Shown: piece after piece, positions 10,046 through 22,790 of the stretch | Layout of the letters: each line of letters opens with the position of its first letter | Numbering within the stretch: position 1 is the first letter of the stretch | Assembly (NCBI GenBank): GCA_001465935.1 | Contig: LNKV01000017.1 | Span: 425,533 to 489,532, forward strand | Length of the DNA: 64,000 nt | Direction of reading: 5' to 3' | DNA from: Clarireedia homoeocarpa | Lineage: Eukaryota; Ascomycota; Leotiomycetes; Helotiales; Rutstroemiaceae | Notes under the pieces: generated by a model | The model's input: the letters and a program-made list of their open reading frames with translations, nothing else | The model's database searches: none | Told to the model about the DNA's origin: nothing | Program-made: the position numbers and the translations under genes

Positions 10046-12408
10046 ATGTCACCCAATACAACCACCCTTCAGCCTCGCATGTCGAGAAAACCCCCCTTTA
10101 CAGCTGAAGTTCAAGGTATTCCAGCAGTAGATGGTGAATCAATCCCTCGTCGTAATGTACGACATCCACAACTTCTTTCATCACCTCAACCGGGAATCGC
10201 AACAGTATTCGACATCGTGAAGCACAGTTCGCGCCAATATGGTGATGCACGCGCACTGGGCTCGAGAAAGCTCATTCAAAAGCACAAGGAGATTAAAAAG
10301 GTGAAGAAAGTTGTCGATGGACAGCCAAAAGAAGTTGACAAAGAATGGACATATTTTGAGATGAGCCACTATGAATATATCAGCTTCAAAGAGTATGAAG
10401 TAACGGTGCTTAGCATAGGAGCTGGGTTTAGGGATATTGGGATGACGAAAGATAATCGTGTTCATCTTTTCGCGGCTACCAGGTGAGCTTGCAAGGCTCC
10501 TGGATCTACGTCAAATGGCTTACGGTCAAGTCAGCGCTCATTGGTTGTCGATTGCTCATGGCGCGATGTCTCAGTCCATGCCAATAGTTACGGCTTACGA
10601 TACTCTTGGTGTAGAGGGGCTACGTCATTCCCTTGAACAGACGAAGGCGACGGCCATTTTCATAGAGCCGCGCTTGCTTACTACGCTGTTGAACTCACTG
10701 GGGGAAATGAAGCACGTTAAATTCGTGATTTACAACACAGATTGTGATAGTGAACTACCTCAATCAAAGATTGATGAGCTCAAGCAAAGTCATGGTCATC
10801 TGAATTTGTTGAGCTACGATGAATTGGTATCTAGAGGAAAGGCCAATACGAGTCCAGCTGTACCTCCAGGTCCGGAAGACTTATGCTGCATCATGTATAC
10901 TTCTGGTTCTAGTGGCACACCTAAAGGAGTGGAACTGAAACATAGGAACGTTGTGGCAGCAAGTAAGTTTCTCATGGAGTTTCCATATGATAACGTTATT
11001 AATCGTATGTCAAGTTGCAGGAGCAGACAGTATCGTCGGCGACTACCTCGGTCCCAACGACACTCTTCTAGCCTACCTACCCTTGGCCCACATTTTCGAA
11101 TTCGTCTTCGAGAATGCATGTCTCTATTGGGGAAGTCTAATGGGATACGGCAATCCCAAGACCCTCTCAGAAGCCTCCATGCGGAACTGCAAAGGTGATA
11201 TCCTTGAACTGCGACCAACTCTTCTAATTGGTGTACCTGCAGTATGGGAAACTGTGAAGAAAGGTATCGAAGCGAATGTGCATAAGAGTGGCCCTATTGT
11301 GCGTTCCCTATTCTGGAACGCATTCTATATAAAAAGATTTCTGTTATCTATGGGTTTGCCTGGTTCAGGTATCTTAGATGCGATTGTATTCAACAAGGTC
11401 AAGCAAGCGACTGGTGGTAGATTGAGGTTTTGTTTGAATGGAGCAGCACCGATCTCAAAACAGACGCAAGAGTTCATTTCGCTAGCTATAACACCCATGG
11501 TCAATGGATATGGTTCCACAGAAACAGCAGCGTGAGTATTTCCCCTTCCAAAATCATCTCTAGCTGACGAATCCACAAGAATGGGAGCCGTTTGCGATCC
11601 CCTCGCCTGGACGATCCATGCGCACGGCGACATCCCTGGCTGTATCGAAATCAAGCTCGTCGATTTCCCAGATGCTGGCTACTTCTCCACCAACACCCCT
11701 CCACAGGGCGAGATCTGGATACGTGGACCCAGTGTAACGGCTGGCTACTACCAGAATGAAGAGGAAACACGTGAAGCTTTCTCTCCTGATGGATGGTTCA
11801 TGAGTGGGGACATTGGAGAATGGGATCGTAACGGTCATCTAAGAGTAATTGATCGGAAGAAGAATTTAGTTAAGACGTTGAATGGAGAGTACATAGCGCT
11901 AGAAAAGGTATGTTTCCCAGATGATTGAGAATTGACGAAAGAGAGGAAGGTGATTCAATGCTGACAGTGTATGAAAAGCTGGAATCTGTATACAGAGCTG
12001 CGGCAGTAGTGGCAAATATATGCATCTACGCATCGATCACGCAGACCCACCCAATCGCAATCGTTGTACCAGCGGAGCCAGCATTGAAGAAGCTAGCAGA
12101 ATCAATTGGTGTAGAAGGTCATGAGATGAGCGACCTTGCGCAAAACAAGGCTGTGCGACAGGAAGTGTTGAAGCAGTTGCAAGCTGTGGGGAAGAAGTCC
12201 GGATTGGCGAGTATAGAGATCATTCCGGGGATTGTGCTTGCCGACGAGGAATGGACGCCGCAGAATGTAAGTTTTGGGAGGTTGAAGTGCGGGGCGTGAA
12301 TGTGCTGACAAGGAACAGAAAATGGTTACTGCAACGATGAAATTGAATCGAAAGGCGTTGTTGGAAAGATACAAGAAGGAGATTGATTTGGCATATCAGG
12401 GAAAGTAG
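10046..12408 (+). CDS. Long-chain fatty acid--CoA ligase (FAA1/FAA4 type)
   Basis: It activates fatty acids to acyl-CoA using ATP, for beta-oxidation and lipid synthesis. Six exons (10046-10482, 10535-10962, 11015-11531, 11580-11907, 11979-12266, 12319-12408) give 695 residues, the usual length. The AMP-binding motif YTSGSSGTPKGV lies at about residue 267, followed by AYLPLAHIFEFVFE, NGYGSTETAA, and the C-terminal WFMSGDIGEWDRNGHLRVIDRKKNLVK (adenylate-forming motif), then GEYIALEK. Joining exon 1 to exon 2 restores FAATSAHWLSIAHGAMSQS. The C-terminus has no PTS1 peroxisomal signal (ends AYQGK), which fits the cytosolic/ER/lipid-droplet group. The last acceptor (12318) is one of two possible AG sites; the other would add two residues. 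It is convergent with the GH64 gene. Confidence 0.93.
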
Positions 12409-12744
12409 ATTACCTCCATACACATGGATGCGACCGGAATGACATACTTTCTATTCTTCATTCGAAGAGACAAGCCAGGAAACTTTTCTATGAGATATAG
12501 GATAGACCTCGGGTTAAAGCTTTTCAAGCAATGTTCGAATTGTAATATTGTTCTTTTCGGGCATTCGTCGTTAGTTTTATGTATCCGTTATATATATATT
12601 CTTTTTTTGTTTTAAAAATGACGGAGTAAGTGACAGCACATAGCCATTACTTCTACCATCGATCATCCCAATCGTTTTATACCACAAACCTGCGAAATTA
12701 TAGTATAATGAATCTATTCAAAAAGTAACTCGCAAGTATAAAAT
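12409..12744. other. Short convergent intergenic region
   Basis: 3' untranslated regions of the acyl-CoA synthetase (+) and GH64 (-) genes. AT-rich, with a run of T near 12600 that may serve 3' end formation. No gene seen. Confidence 0.6.
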
Positions 12745-13891
12745 CTAGCCAATGGCCACAGAAAACGCTTTCGGCCATCCGCTAACGAATCCCGACTGAT
12801 CGACTTCACGTCCTGATGAGACATCATCATAAGGGAATGCATATCCTCGACCATGATGACTTGCTTCATGAACAAGTCGCGCATAGTGATTCGTAATTGG
12901 ATGCTTGTAATACTCGGAGATCTTCTCGTTAGTCGGTTGACAATCGTTGGACAACAAAGTAGACCTATTCAGAGCGGCGCTAATCCGAGCTGTGAGCGGA
13001 CCCGTCGCTCCTGCGTTATTTGCAAACGGTCCAGTGCTGCAACTGAAAATATCTGCAGTGGAGGGTTTGGCAAAGCTAGCAAGACCTGGGAACGTCAATT
13101 TCCCATGCTCCACTTGTCCCTTGACTTCTCCCCATTCTGCTTGGGTATGGACAGTAAGAGGTGTCTTGGAATATTTCTCCCATACTTCATCAACATAAGG
13201 TTCGTAATGACCTTTGAACGCCTCGCCGCCAGTCATTACCATCCCATTGTTAGGGCTCAATACTCTAAGCTTCTGACCACCAGATTCCACAACTAATTTC
13301 TCCCATCCAGCACCTTGGGCTTTCAGGCCTTCACATACGATCTGTAACCCATCTGGCTTCAGGCCACGAATCTCTTGTGGCTCACCCTTGTCGGTGATTA
13401 ACTTCATAGAAATTGGTAAACTGATGAAGTCGACGTAGCTGTGATGTATTAGTCAAGATGAAATCACTGATTGGAGGGTAAAATGACCTGATATTTGCAT
13501 ATAGCTGGGTCTGATTAAATGTGAACTCGCAGAATGTCCAGTTGACATTGATATTGAGATCTGTGGGGTTTGTGACAGACGGCTCAACCAGAGCGGGCCC
13601 AGGATTGACGAAGAATGTCAACTTTTTGCCGATAGAAAACCATATTCTACCTCCTGCTAGGAGTGGAATCGTTACAGTCGTGGTGCTACCTTGTTTGCCC
13701 AATCGAATCGCGCAATCGACTGAAAGTGGATAGACTGTTCTTGGTGGTGACTCTGGGTAGTATGGTGACTTTCCATCGGCCTGGAGAAGAAATGGACGAT
13801 TGTTGTTATTCAAAGCCAGGCCAGTCACATAAGCATACACCTCATCAGAAGATGTGCGATTCTGCAACTCAATATTTAATGTTTGCGACAT
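12745..13891 (-). CDS. GH64 beta-1,3-glucanase-like protein (thaumatin-like fold)
   Basis: A 365-residue protein of glycoside hydrolase family 64, whose members cleave beta-1,3-glucan and combine a thaumatin-like domain with a barrel. Two exons (13891-13488 and 13438-12745) flank a 49-base intron; the join gives YANISYVDFISLPISM. Typical family features are the N-terminal IELQNRTSSDEVYAYVTG, the long beta-strand region with TFCEFTF, FVDFISLPI-like YVDFISLPI, GHYEPYVDEVW, and the C-terminal NHYARLVHEASHHGRGYAFPYDD. There is no signal peptide at this start, so the protein would be intracellular or exported by another route; many fungal family members are likewise annotated without one. It would act on the fungal wall or on storage glucan, which is inference. 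Confidence 0.85.
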
Positions 13892-14764
13892 GATAACAGT
13901 GAAGTGTTTGTGGTGTATGTGCAGCGAGAAAGGAACAGCCGCAAATGCAAAATGGTGAGCGTTGGGGGCGCTTCAAAAGGCCAGCCAAGAAACCAAAGCA
14001 GATCAAATCAAGATGTTTGAAATGTCCAAATGACGTAGCAGAACCAACTTCGTAGAAGTAGATTTCTTGAAGCACAAATCACTGCCAATTAAATAGAGCT
14101 TGACGACAGAAAACTTGAATATTGAGCGGATCGTGATAGAGAGTGGGCTCATAGGGAGAGTGAAAATCAGGAGCTGCCACTGCTGTATGGCAGGTGCGCT
14201 GAGAGTGCTAGAACTACTGTGAGACTCACAGACGCCCGAGCCAACTTTACTCGGATAAGTTCTCCCTGGCCAGCAGCAGTGAAAATATTTCCCCAAATCC
14301 TCATTTTACATAACATCGATGAGTGTTGAGTAACCAAGCACCTCTTCATAGCAAATACACTTCATGGTTACATGTTCAATAGCTGATCGTGAACATCTTT
14401 GATCAGATCAATTCATCTTTTCTGGGGAGAAATGTCGGAGAAACGTCGGGGAAAGGCACCAGGCACCAGGCACCACACACCAGGCATGGAGGCTCAAACA
14501 TTACTCAGCAAGACCACGTGCAGTTCTGCCTTAGCCGCTATCCTGCCTTAGCCGCTATTCAGCCGACGCTGCCGAAGCTGCCGAAGCTGCCTCAGCCTCA
14601 ACCTCGGAGAATCTCACCACCTTCTGCAGCGAGAACGGCGACCTACAACATCATCAACGCAATCAACGGCAACCTTCACGAACCATCGAGACCCCTCACC
14701 CCTTCGAATAGTACGGGCCTCGAATGATTTTATATTGATAATTGAGTTGACACCACCCAACAAA
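13892..14764. other. Divergent promoter region, GH64 / Clr5 genes
   Basis: About 870 bases between divergently transcribed genes. It contains short degenerate tandem repeats: GGCACCA copies near 14453-14490 and repeats of GCCTTAGCCGCTAT and GCCGAAGCT near 14528-14595. An open frame at 14389-14727 is low-complexity and I do not regard it as a gene. Confidence 0.5.
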
Positions 14765-16828
14765 ATGGTCTATGACTGGGAGAACAAAGAGGAGATATGC
14801 TATCGCATGTATATCGAGGAGAAAAAATCTCTTGAAGAGATTATGGAATATATGAAAGAACATTATTCCTTTAACCCATCGTAAGTCAAGCTATAGAACT
14901 ATATACTTAGCAGGCATCAGCATCAATATCAGTATGCCCACCCGTACTTCATGCACTGACTACCGGAAAGCAAACGCGCATTTCAGACTCAATTCAAGCG
15001 ATGGGATTTTCCTTCAAAACAAAATCCTGCCCACAAGAATGTAGCTTTGGTTCAACGCGTCAAGGAGCTATGGGACTGCAATACGTCACAACGAGAGATG
15101 CTTCGCATCCTCAACGAGGAAGGCTTTGACATCAAAGAGCGCGAGCTCATGCGCGTTCGAGCCAAGAATCGATGGTTACTTCGAGTACCGAATGGAGTCA
15201 AAGCTAAGAAAAGAGATCTGGAGCAGGATGTGTTTAATGAACTACAACAGGCGCTCTATCCAGATGGCAATTTGGGAGACGACGATCCGCAGATGGATGA
15301 TCTACCTACATCTTTACCAACCCCAAAAAGAGCTGGTAGAGCCACATCGCCACCACTGAGCCCTGAGGTTATGGCAAAGAGACGAGAGCGTCTGGCGAAG
15401 CTGCAAGCTGAATCTGCGGAACGATGGCAATCGCGCAAACGACGCCGTCGAACGCGTGGCTGGGCTGGACTTCCAGCTGATCCTCCGGGACCTCCCCGAT
15501 TTCCCTCAGAGACTACCATTGATGAAAGCAAGGCTTTACTAAATCTGGATAACAACTTATACCGTGATATACGTGCTCGCTTTCAACGAATTTGTGAAGA
15601 GGGGAATATCATCAAGAAGACAATCGCGGGTCCTGAGCGTTGGGAAGCTGCTAAGGACCGGCTCATACAAGAAAGCGAGCATCTTCAGTCTGTATTTTGG
15701 AGCAACGAAGATGAGCAGGACAAGAAGAAACTGGCACTAGATGTTATCTGTGGCGATGTCACAAAGCGAATGCGAACTTTGGAACGCCGAATGACAATTG
15801 CTGAAGCTAAAAATGTACTTGGGGTGAATCCAGAAGAAGCCAGACAGCTTCGCAACGCTTTCTATCAAACTCTCAAAGCCGACCACTTTACAAGCAAGTT
15901 GGAGGCCGGAGCGGAGCATTGGAAAGAGCTTAAGGATTCATGGATCAGCGGCTCAGAATTGCTGCAGAATCTCCTTGCGCCGGGTGATGCCGACCCTAAA
16001 CATGCCGACAAGGTAAAGGCAATGGAAGTCCTGTGCAGAGATGTCATGAAGCGGCTTCGAGATGACCAGACAAAGCGCGATCCAACAAGACAGAAACGGC
16101 TGGACGCTCCATTTACTCAGCCTGAGCAAGCTACTAACCAGTTTAATGAGGAACCACCGTCACCATTCCAAACTGATCCACATGATGCGCTCATTCAAAC
16201 AGCAGCTCATGCTCAGGCTCACTCGCAAAACCAGGTCCAATCCAATATGCAATTTCAAGCTCGTCAGGCTCAGGCACAAGCGCAAGCTCACGCTCATGTT
16301 CAAGCCCAGGTCCCCGTGCAACTTCAGGCGCAAAATCAGGCTCAAGCCCAAGTTCAGGCTACATCGCATACACCAGTGATGGTAAATCATGGAGACATGC
16401 AGATTGATCCATCACTACTACTTGCTGCTGCTACCGATCCCGGAATGATGAACCGTAATATGCAAAGCCCATTTTCTGAACCGCACTTTTCGGACCAACA
16501 GTTTGTGGCTCAAGCTGCCCAAGCCTTTCCACCGCCCCCTTCGTCTATTGCAGTCTACTTCCGCCTTCATCCCTCGTCTGATGTTCAAACTAACGCACGG
16601 TTGTGGGTTAGTACCTTGACCTCTGTCTCTCTGGATGTATTACGTCAACTAGCTGCTTCAAAGTTCCCTGGCACTTTTGTCAACCGCGTTGAAGGCTGCA
16701 TGGGCTCGCCAGATCAGGAATTAACAATTCCAATTGACTACGATGAAGAGCTAGAAGCTTATTTGAGGGACATAGGCGGCGTCAAACCGATCTTCTCTGT
16801 TCAATTGCTCTCATGGAAGAATCCTTAA
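14765..16828 (+). CDS. Clr5-domain protein with Gln/Ala-rich region
   Basis: A 657-residue protein starting with a Clr5 domain, a small DNA-binding-like domain known from a fission yeast heterochromatin-silencing factor and widespread at the N-terminus of filamentous fungal proteins. Two exons: 14765-14880 and 14971-16828, with a 90-base intron inside the domain. The join gives the domain core: DWENKEEICYRMYIEEKKSL, then NPSKRAFQTQFKRWDFPSKQ. After a basic linker (KRRRRTRGW near residue 170) come two helical repeats each ending in LDVICGDVTKRM / MEVLCRDVMKRL, a Q/A/H-rich stretch near 16190-16365 (about residues 445-505) and a conserved-looking C-terminal domain beginning SIAVYFRLHP. It is probably a nuclear regulator. 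The function is not established from sequence. Confidence 0.82.
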
Positions 16829-17322
16829 GACTGCGAGAAGCGTGTATTATAAAGGGTGGACTGGCGTTTATGATCTGATATCTTATAGGAAAGGGAAGAC
16901 GGGACAGGCTATGGTGGATTGCTGTGATAAGTTTTGGCGCTGGAGGAACAGCTGTTAAATATTCAGGTGTTGGTGGGCGCTCAACCAGTACTGGGCAGTG
17001 GATGGCGGTTCTATTGTTATTGCAATGTTTCTATATATCATTTGTAGCAGAAGTATAGCATATGCTGATGATTCTTATAATCAAACATATATTTCTGGCA
17101 ATATTACTTGGACTGGGTTTCCCATATTTGGTCTGAGCAAATTGGTAAAATAGATTGCGTGCTGCTGCGGATAATCAATTCGCAGATAATCGTGAGAATG
17201 TGGGGAAAGCTTTTATCTTCGCCGAGACCCATAAATTATTTCCGTGCTTAAATCCCCTCCTCCCCCAACTTGGGCATTGGTATTCAATGCCAACCTGCAT
17301 GATTCCTGTCCGTTTTTGAATC
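16829..17322. other. Intergenic, Clr5 gene to D-lactate dehydrogenase
   Basis: 3' region of the Clr5 gene and promoter/leader of the dehydrogenase. No gene or clear motif seen. Confidence 0.5.
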
Positions 17323-19305
17323 ATGCCATTTCCCAGAAAAGTTCCGTCGAGAGCGTTGCTGGCCGGCTCGCGCGCATCTTCATCCTTGTTGCCTTTTTGT
17401 TTCCGCGCCGGCTCCACTAGATTTAGATGTTTGTCTACAGAGCAAAAACCAGAAGAGGAGAGGTCGTTCAAGGGACAATTGTATGAGAGTACACAGGTGC
17501 GAGTAGAGCGCGAGCGTGCAGAGAGAGCCCGATACTCGAAGAATAGGAATGAGACTTCGGGAGGAAGGGCGTCAGCTCTTACATTTGGTACGCAACTGCC
17601 CCGCCATACAACGATGACGCATTGAAGGGAGCTAATGGTCATGGCGTGCAGTCATTATATCTGCAGGTCTAGGAGGATACTATCTTGGGTCATTTAGAAA
17701 CCCTCCAGCGCCGACTACATCTACAACCCCTCTCGTAACCACCAAGCCCCTTCAGCACAATACCTCGAAAGCGAACCTGGAATCTGCGTGGGCGGATTTT
17801 GTTGAGATCGTTGGAAAGGAACATGTCTCTACCATTGACTCGGACCTAGAACACCATGCGGGTAGTGAATGGTCTACGCATATAAGGAAGGATACCGAGG
17901 TGCCATTTATGGTGGTTTTCCCATCGTCGACGGAGGAGGTTAGCAAGATTATGAAAATCTGCCATAGGAGGAAGATTCCCGTGACGGGATATAGTGGGGG
18001 AACTAGCTTGGAGGGGCATTTTGCCGCGACAAGAGGTGGAATCTGCATAGATTTTGGACGGATGGACAAGATTCTGAAGATACACAAGGAGGATATGGAT
18101 GTGATTGTCCAGCCGGCTGTGGGATGGGAAATCCTGAATGAAGAGCTGGCAAAAGATAATTTGTTCTTTCCCCCGGATCCAGGACCAGGTGCTATGATTG
18201 GTGGTATGGTAGGAACAGGCTGCAGTGGGACCAATGCGTATCGTTATGGAACAATGAGAGAGTGGGTAATGAATTTGACTGTCGTTTTGGCCGATGGAAC
18301 CATCATCAAGACAAGACAGAGACCGAGGAAGAGTAGTGCCGGATACGATCTCACCAAGATGTTTATCGGTAGCGAGGGAACTCTTGGCTTAGTCACTGAG
18401 GCTACCCTGAAAGTCACCACAAAACCAAACACCACCAGTGTCGCTGTCTGTAGTTTCGGAAGCATCAAGCAAGCAGCCGACTGTGTGGCACGAGTCGTCA
18501 CGGAAGGCGTTCCAATCGCTGCCATCGAAATCCTCGACGACAACCAAATGCTCAGCATCAATCGTTCGGGCATGACTTCCAAAACCTGGCACGAAGCACC
18601 CACCTTATTCTTCAAATTTGCAGGCACGCCCAATGGTGTAAAAGAGCAAATCGGGATAGTGCAAAAACTTGCTAAAGCATCCGGAAGCAAGACTTTCGAG
18701 TTCGCCAAGAACCAAGAAGAACAAGCGGAGCTATGGAGCGCGAGGAAAGAAGCGCTGTGGTCGGTTATGGCTTTGCGGGAGAATGACGGCGATCATGTTT
18801 GGACAGGAGATGTGGCGGTACCGATGAGTAGGCTGCCGGATATAATCGAGGAGACAAAGGCGGATTTGGCGCGGAGTGGCATGTTTGCTTCAATTGTGGG
18901 GCATGTGGGAGACGGCAACTTTCACAGTAGGTGTTTTATTCATAAGAAGAAAAACAACGCTAATGATCACAGCTATCCTTCTATACAATGACCAACAAAG
19001 ACAAGCAGCGGAAGAAGTCGTTCATCGTATGGTTAAGAGGGCGGTGGAAATGGAGGGTACGGTTACTGGCGAGCATGGTGTAGGGTTGGTTAAGAGAGAT
19101 TACTTGAATCATGAGTTGGGGGAGACTACGGTTGATGCTATGAGGAGAGTAAGTGTTTTAATCTCTATCACATCACTACTTGTGCGTCTGGACTAATAAA
19201 TGGCTTCTTTAGCTGAAACTTGCCTTCGATCCCCTGTGTTTACTGAACCCGGACAAGGTCGTAAGAATAGAGAAGCCCAAGCCTGGAGAGGTTTCGGCAT
19301 GGTGA
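17323..19305 (+). CDS. D-lactate dehydrogenase (cytochrome), mitochondrial
   Basis: It oxidises D-lactate to pyruvate, passing electrons to cytochrome c in the mitochondrion. Four exons (17323-17587, 17652-18926, 18973-19148, 19213-19305) give 602 residues. The N-terminus is Arg/Ser-rich with no acids for over 40 residues, a mitochondrial presequence, followed by a short hydrophobic segment LTFVIISAGLGGYYLGS that is assembled by the first splice and may anchor it in the inner membrane. The FAD-binding domain shows PVTGYSGGTSLEGHF and PDPGPGAMIGGMVGTGCSG; the C-terminal FAD-linked oxidase domain shows VGHVGDGNFHT and TVTGEHGVGLVKR, with the last splice reaching LKLAFDPLCLLNPDKV. All expected motifs are present. 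The related D-2-hydroxyglutarate dehydrogenases share this fold, but the membrane segment and overall pattern favour the DLD1 type. Confidence 0.9.
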
Positions 19306-19647
19306 ACGTGGTGTACCAGTTCCTTTAATCGTAGGAACGGCTAGGATATTGTGTATGATAATGCAAGTAGTATAAATGTGAGAACATTGAGGGTACACAT
19401 TAGGGATCAAAGGATCATCTGGGAAAGAACAGTAATGATAAGAAATGACATGTATGGCTTTCTATACTTCTGAATGGTTTCGGCTGGCTTAAGTAGATAT
19501 GCAAGATAGAATAGCAGTGAGAGGAAATGCGATTGCATAAAATTCTTATATATCAACAGAAAGATCCTGAAGATATAGTGTAACGGTTCACTCAACTTAA
19601 TTTCAAGACTAGATCTCATGAAGACAGTGTATACAGACACCAGTCCA
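19306..19647. other. Convergent intergenic region
   Basis: 3' regions of the D-lactate dehydrogenase (+) and amidase (-) genes. No gene seen. Confidence 0.6.
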
Positions 19648-21577
19648 CTACTCCTCACCCCCTTTCTCCATGCTCTCCCTAGCCAACCCAAAAACATCCA
19701 CCCAATTCCCTGGAATCTTCCTCCCCCCGCCCTCCTTCTCCTCTCCCAACCACCTCTCAGCCTCCTTGCCCCACTCAATCAACGCCTCCTCCCCACCCCA
19801 CTCCGCACACCCCATAATCCCCACCGGCACCCTTCCCACGCCCTTCTTCTCCTCCGCATACCCCACTGGACAGCTGATCCCTGGCAACCCTGTGAAATTT
19901 GCCATCCACACATACTCCATGTTCCTAATACTTTTATTCCCATTCGTCACCCCATGGACCAAATCGCCTTCCTGTTCGATTTCCCAGCCTGGCAGGGGTG
20001 TCGTCGGGGTGACGATTATGAGACCAGGATGCTTTTGGAAGAGGAAGGCTAGATGCTGCATTATTAGATGGCGCAGCTTTTGCGCAAGGATATAGTCACG
20101 AGTGGGCGTTTGTGCGCCGACGCTTAGGAGGACTTTGTTGGCGGGGTTGAAGCCCGAGAGCCAGTTTGAGGTAGAAGATGGTTCGGCGCGGGCGCGGGTG
20201 GCCATTTCGGCCAGGATGGTCATGGCGTGGGCGGTTTGCGCTTCGGGACAGTAGGGGATGGTTATAGGGACAATTGTGTAGCCGAGGGAGCTCTCGCAGT
20301 AGGTTACGAATTTGTGGCAGAGAGTGCGGACGGAGGGTTCGGCGCGGTCGAACCAGTCTTTGTAGATGCCGAGAACTTTTGGACGGGATATTTTGAGGGG
20401 GCGTGGAGGAGCGAAGCTCGCGCAGGTGGGATCGGATGGGTTAGGTTGAGCCATGATTCTGTAGGCAATTTCTACGTCGGACATGGTGGCGCCGAGGGGG
20501 CCATTGACGGTTACGGTGCTGCCAATGTCTTCAGTGCGGTTATGGGAGGGTTTTAGTCCGTAAATACCGCAGAACGACGATGGAATGCGAATACTTCCAC
20601 CACCGTCAGATCCAAGTGCGAACGGGATTAAACCAGATGAAACTGCATAAGCAGGTCCTCCTGATGATCCACCGGGATAATATTGGTTGTTATGTGGATT
20701 GCGAGGAGTGCCCCAGTTTGGATTGTTGTTTGTAGTGTCAGCACCAACTTCATGCATGTTGAGTTTTCCCATAATGATTACACCAGCTGCTTGCCATTTT
20801 TGTACAGGCCACGTTGACTCTTCTGCTACAGAGAACAAGGCGTCGTTTCTTTTGCGACCCTTGGTGCTGCGATAGCCTTTGACATTACTGTCGTCCTTAA
20901 TGCCGGTAGGCACTCCATCTAGAATACTCAAGGGTTTGCCAGCTTTGTATCGAAGTGTGGATTGTCTAGCAGCTTCGAGTATCTCCTCGGGATGGGAATG
21001 AGTGAAAGCTACGGAATGAGGTCCGGCTGGATTGGTATCTCTCCTGATCAATGGAAGAAGCGATTGAGCAACTGCGAGTGGGGTGAGTGTTCCTGAACGA
21101 TAGAGCGCGTGATATTCTGCAACCGTGCGATACCGTCCTGGGAGGTCATCTAGATTTACTTTGGCATCTTGCACTTCATCTTCTTGCGTTTCAGAGGCAT
21201 CATCACCCTGAGCCAAAGGAATAACTGTGGGCTATGGCCAGTCAGCGGCAATTTATTCATATGTGGAACACTATCAGAACTTACATCCCATCTCGGTGTA
21301 TACTTATCCAAGGCTGATAGCCCTCTCAATCCATTGAACCCAGCATTTTTCCAAAGTGAGAACTGGACAAACTCAACATGAGATACTCTATCAAAGTCAT
21401 TAGCAACTGGAAACTTGCTCAGCAGCCCAACGACACTCACAGCCATGCACAGACTACCAAAAGCCATCCTCGGAAGACGGGATTTTTGTCTTCTTTCCTG
21501 ACCAAAGGAACATTGGGTCCTTCCTTGGGAGCAGGATACCCAAAGAACCTCGATGTGGTGTGTTCAGGGTCCGGCAT
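19648..21577 (-). CDS. Amidase (amidase-signature family)
   Basis: A Ser-cisSer-Lys amide hydrolase of 607 residues. Exons on the minus strand are 21577-21441, 21387-21285 and 21231-19648. The catalytic Lys lies in GVPTGIKDDSN and the Gly/Ser-rich signature is PGGSSGGPAYAVSSGLIPFALGSDGGGSIRIP, holding both catalytic serines. The first splice gives VVCAWLVSHVEF and the second YTPRWDPTVIPLAQ, using the acceptor at 21232 rather than a nearby one that breaks the frame. The N-terminal 60 residues include a hydrophobic stretch (WLLVVCAWL) after a charged lead, which may be an anchor. The substrate (acetamide, other small amides, or a peptide amide) cannot be told. It is transcribed away from the NLR gene. 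Confidence 0.9.
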
Positions 21578-22790
21578 TGTTGTAGCATAGAAGATTGTTG
21601 ATGATAGTGAGCTGAGATGAAACGAAGAAGTTTAATGAAGCTGTGCCGTGAAGGCGTTAAAGTCAATCACGTGAAATCATACTACCTCGGCCCAACTCAT
21701 TTTGAGTGAGTTTCAAGCTCCTGATTCGATGCCTGTTGTATTACAAGTTCCATTGCAAAAGGGACTGCGGGTAAGTTCATGGAATATAATGTTGACAAAA
21801 GATTGATGCAAGTGAAATCTATCTAGTAGCTCTATTTAGCTGAATTAACTAACTATGCTGACAAGCTGAATCACATTCCATAGAAACTAGTAGGAAAGAC
21901 TATCGTTCGGCTGCAAGCGAGGAGGCATTGAGCGACGTAGAACTATGCGGGGTTAAGTTTAGCCCAGTGGGGCTTTTGCCTATCCGGCATTCGCCCTCCA
22001 CTATTTACCATTTCGAGGAAAGACGAGCGAACACGCATATACTCTGTGGGGTAGCTTCGCCAACCTCACATAGAAGAAAAGCGTAGATGGACAGCAATCT
22101 GAGGAATATCATCTTGATGTATATTCTCTCTTCTGCGTGTAAGATTAAGTAACTTACTTGGATACTTATGCAGGCATATTTCTATCTATACTCGCGCTAG
22201 CAAGATTGCCTCACTGTGCAGTCTATCCCCAAAATCCGGGGTTACGTTTACATGACTGGCTATTCATTCGGGCGTAAACCCCGAATTGTATGATGCAGAT
22301 ATTCAGCCCCGCAGGGCTTTTACTACATAGCCGACATGTCGTGCTGGAACATTGCTATCTCGAGGAGTTGAGGACGAGATTGAGTGTTGTTGATTGGCCT
22401 AAATTCAGGATTAGAAAGAGGTGCAGTGCTTCGCTCGGCACTCATATATCGAAGCAAATGATATACTGCGAGTTACCGACACATCACAGCATAGCGCCCA
22501 AACCCCTCCGAGATAGTGTGAGCGTTAGTGTGAGCGTTCATGCGGGTAAAGGTTCAAAATGGTGGCTTGCAGGAAGTCCATTCTGGGTCAGCTTCTCAGA
22601 ATTTGATTGCACCGAACTGCATGAGCCTAGTATTTGCGTAACCCACAATATGTAGCTTGCGGTGGCGCAGTTACTCAGTGGCTCATTATAATTCTATGTA
22701 AGGGTGAAGTCTCCACCTCACCCGGGTCCCTGACAAGAAATCCAAATTGAACTTTCTTTTTCTGCTGAAGACCTACAGGCCTATTGAAAC
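21578..22790. other. Divergent intergenic region with a repeat-like core
   Basis: About 1.2 kb between the amidase and NLR genes. From about 21950 to 22325 there are several GGGGTT-, AGCCC- and GGGCTTTT-containing segments that partly repeat each other: AGCCCAGTGGGGCTTTT at 21961-21977 resembles CAGCCCCGCAGGGCTTTT at 22304-22321. CGGGGTTACG near 22238 can pair with CGTAAACCCCG near 22273. This could be an old miniature transposon, but no clean ends are visible. The NLR promoter lies at the right end. Confidence 0.4.

Noticed and set aside
665..12408. A secondary-metabolite or catabolic gene cluster (permease, regulator, laccase, GMC, acyl-CoA ligase)
   Set aside because: The acyl-CoA ligase is the housekeeping FAA type, the two oxidoreductases are dead, and no backbone synthase is present.
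14389..14727. 112-codon plus-strand frame upstream of the Clr5 gene
   Set aside because: Low-complexity sequence from short tandem repeats (GGCACCA, GCCGAAGCT), no domain, and placed within a divergent promoter.
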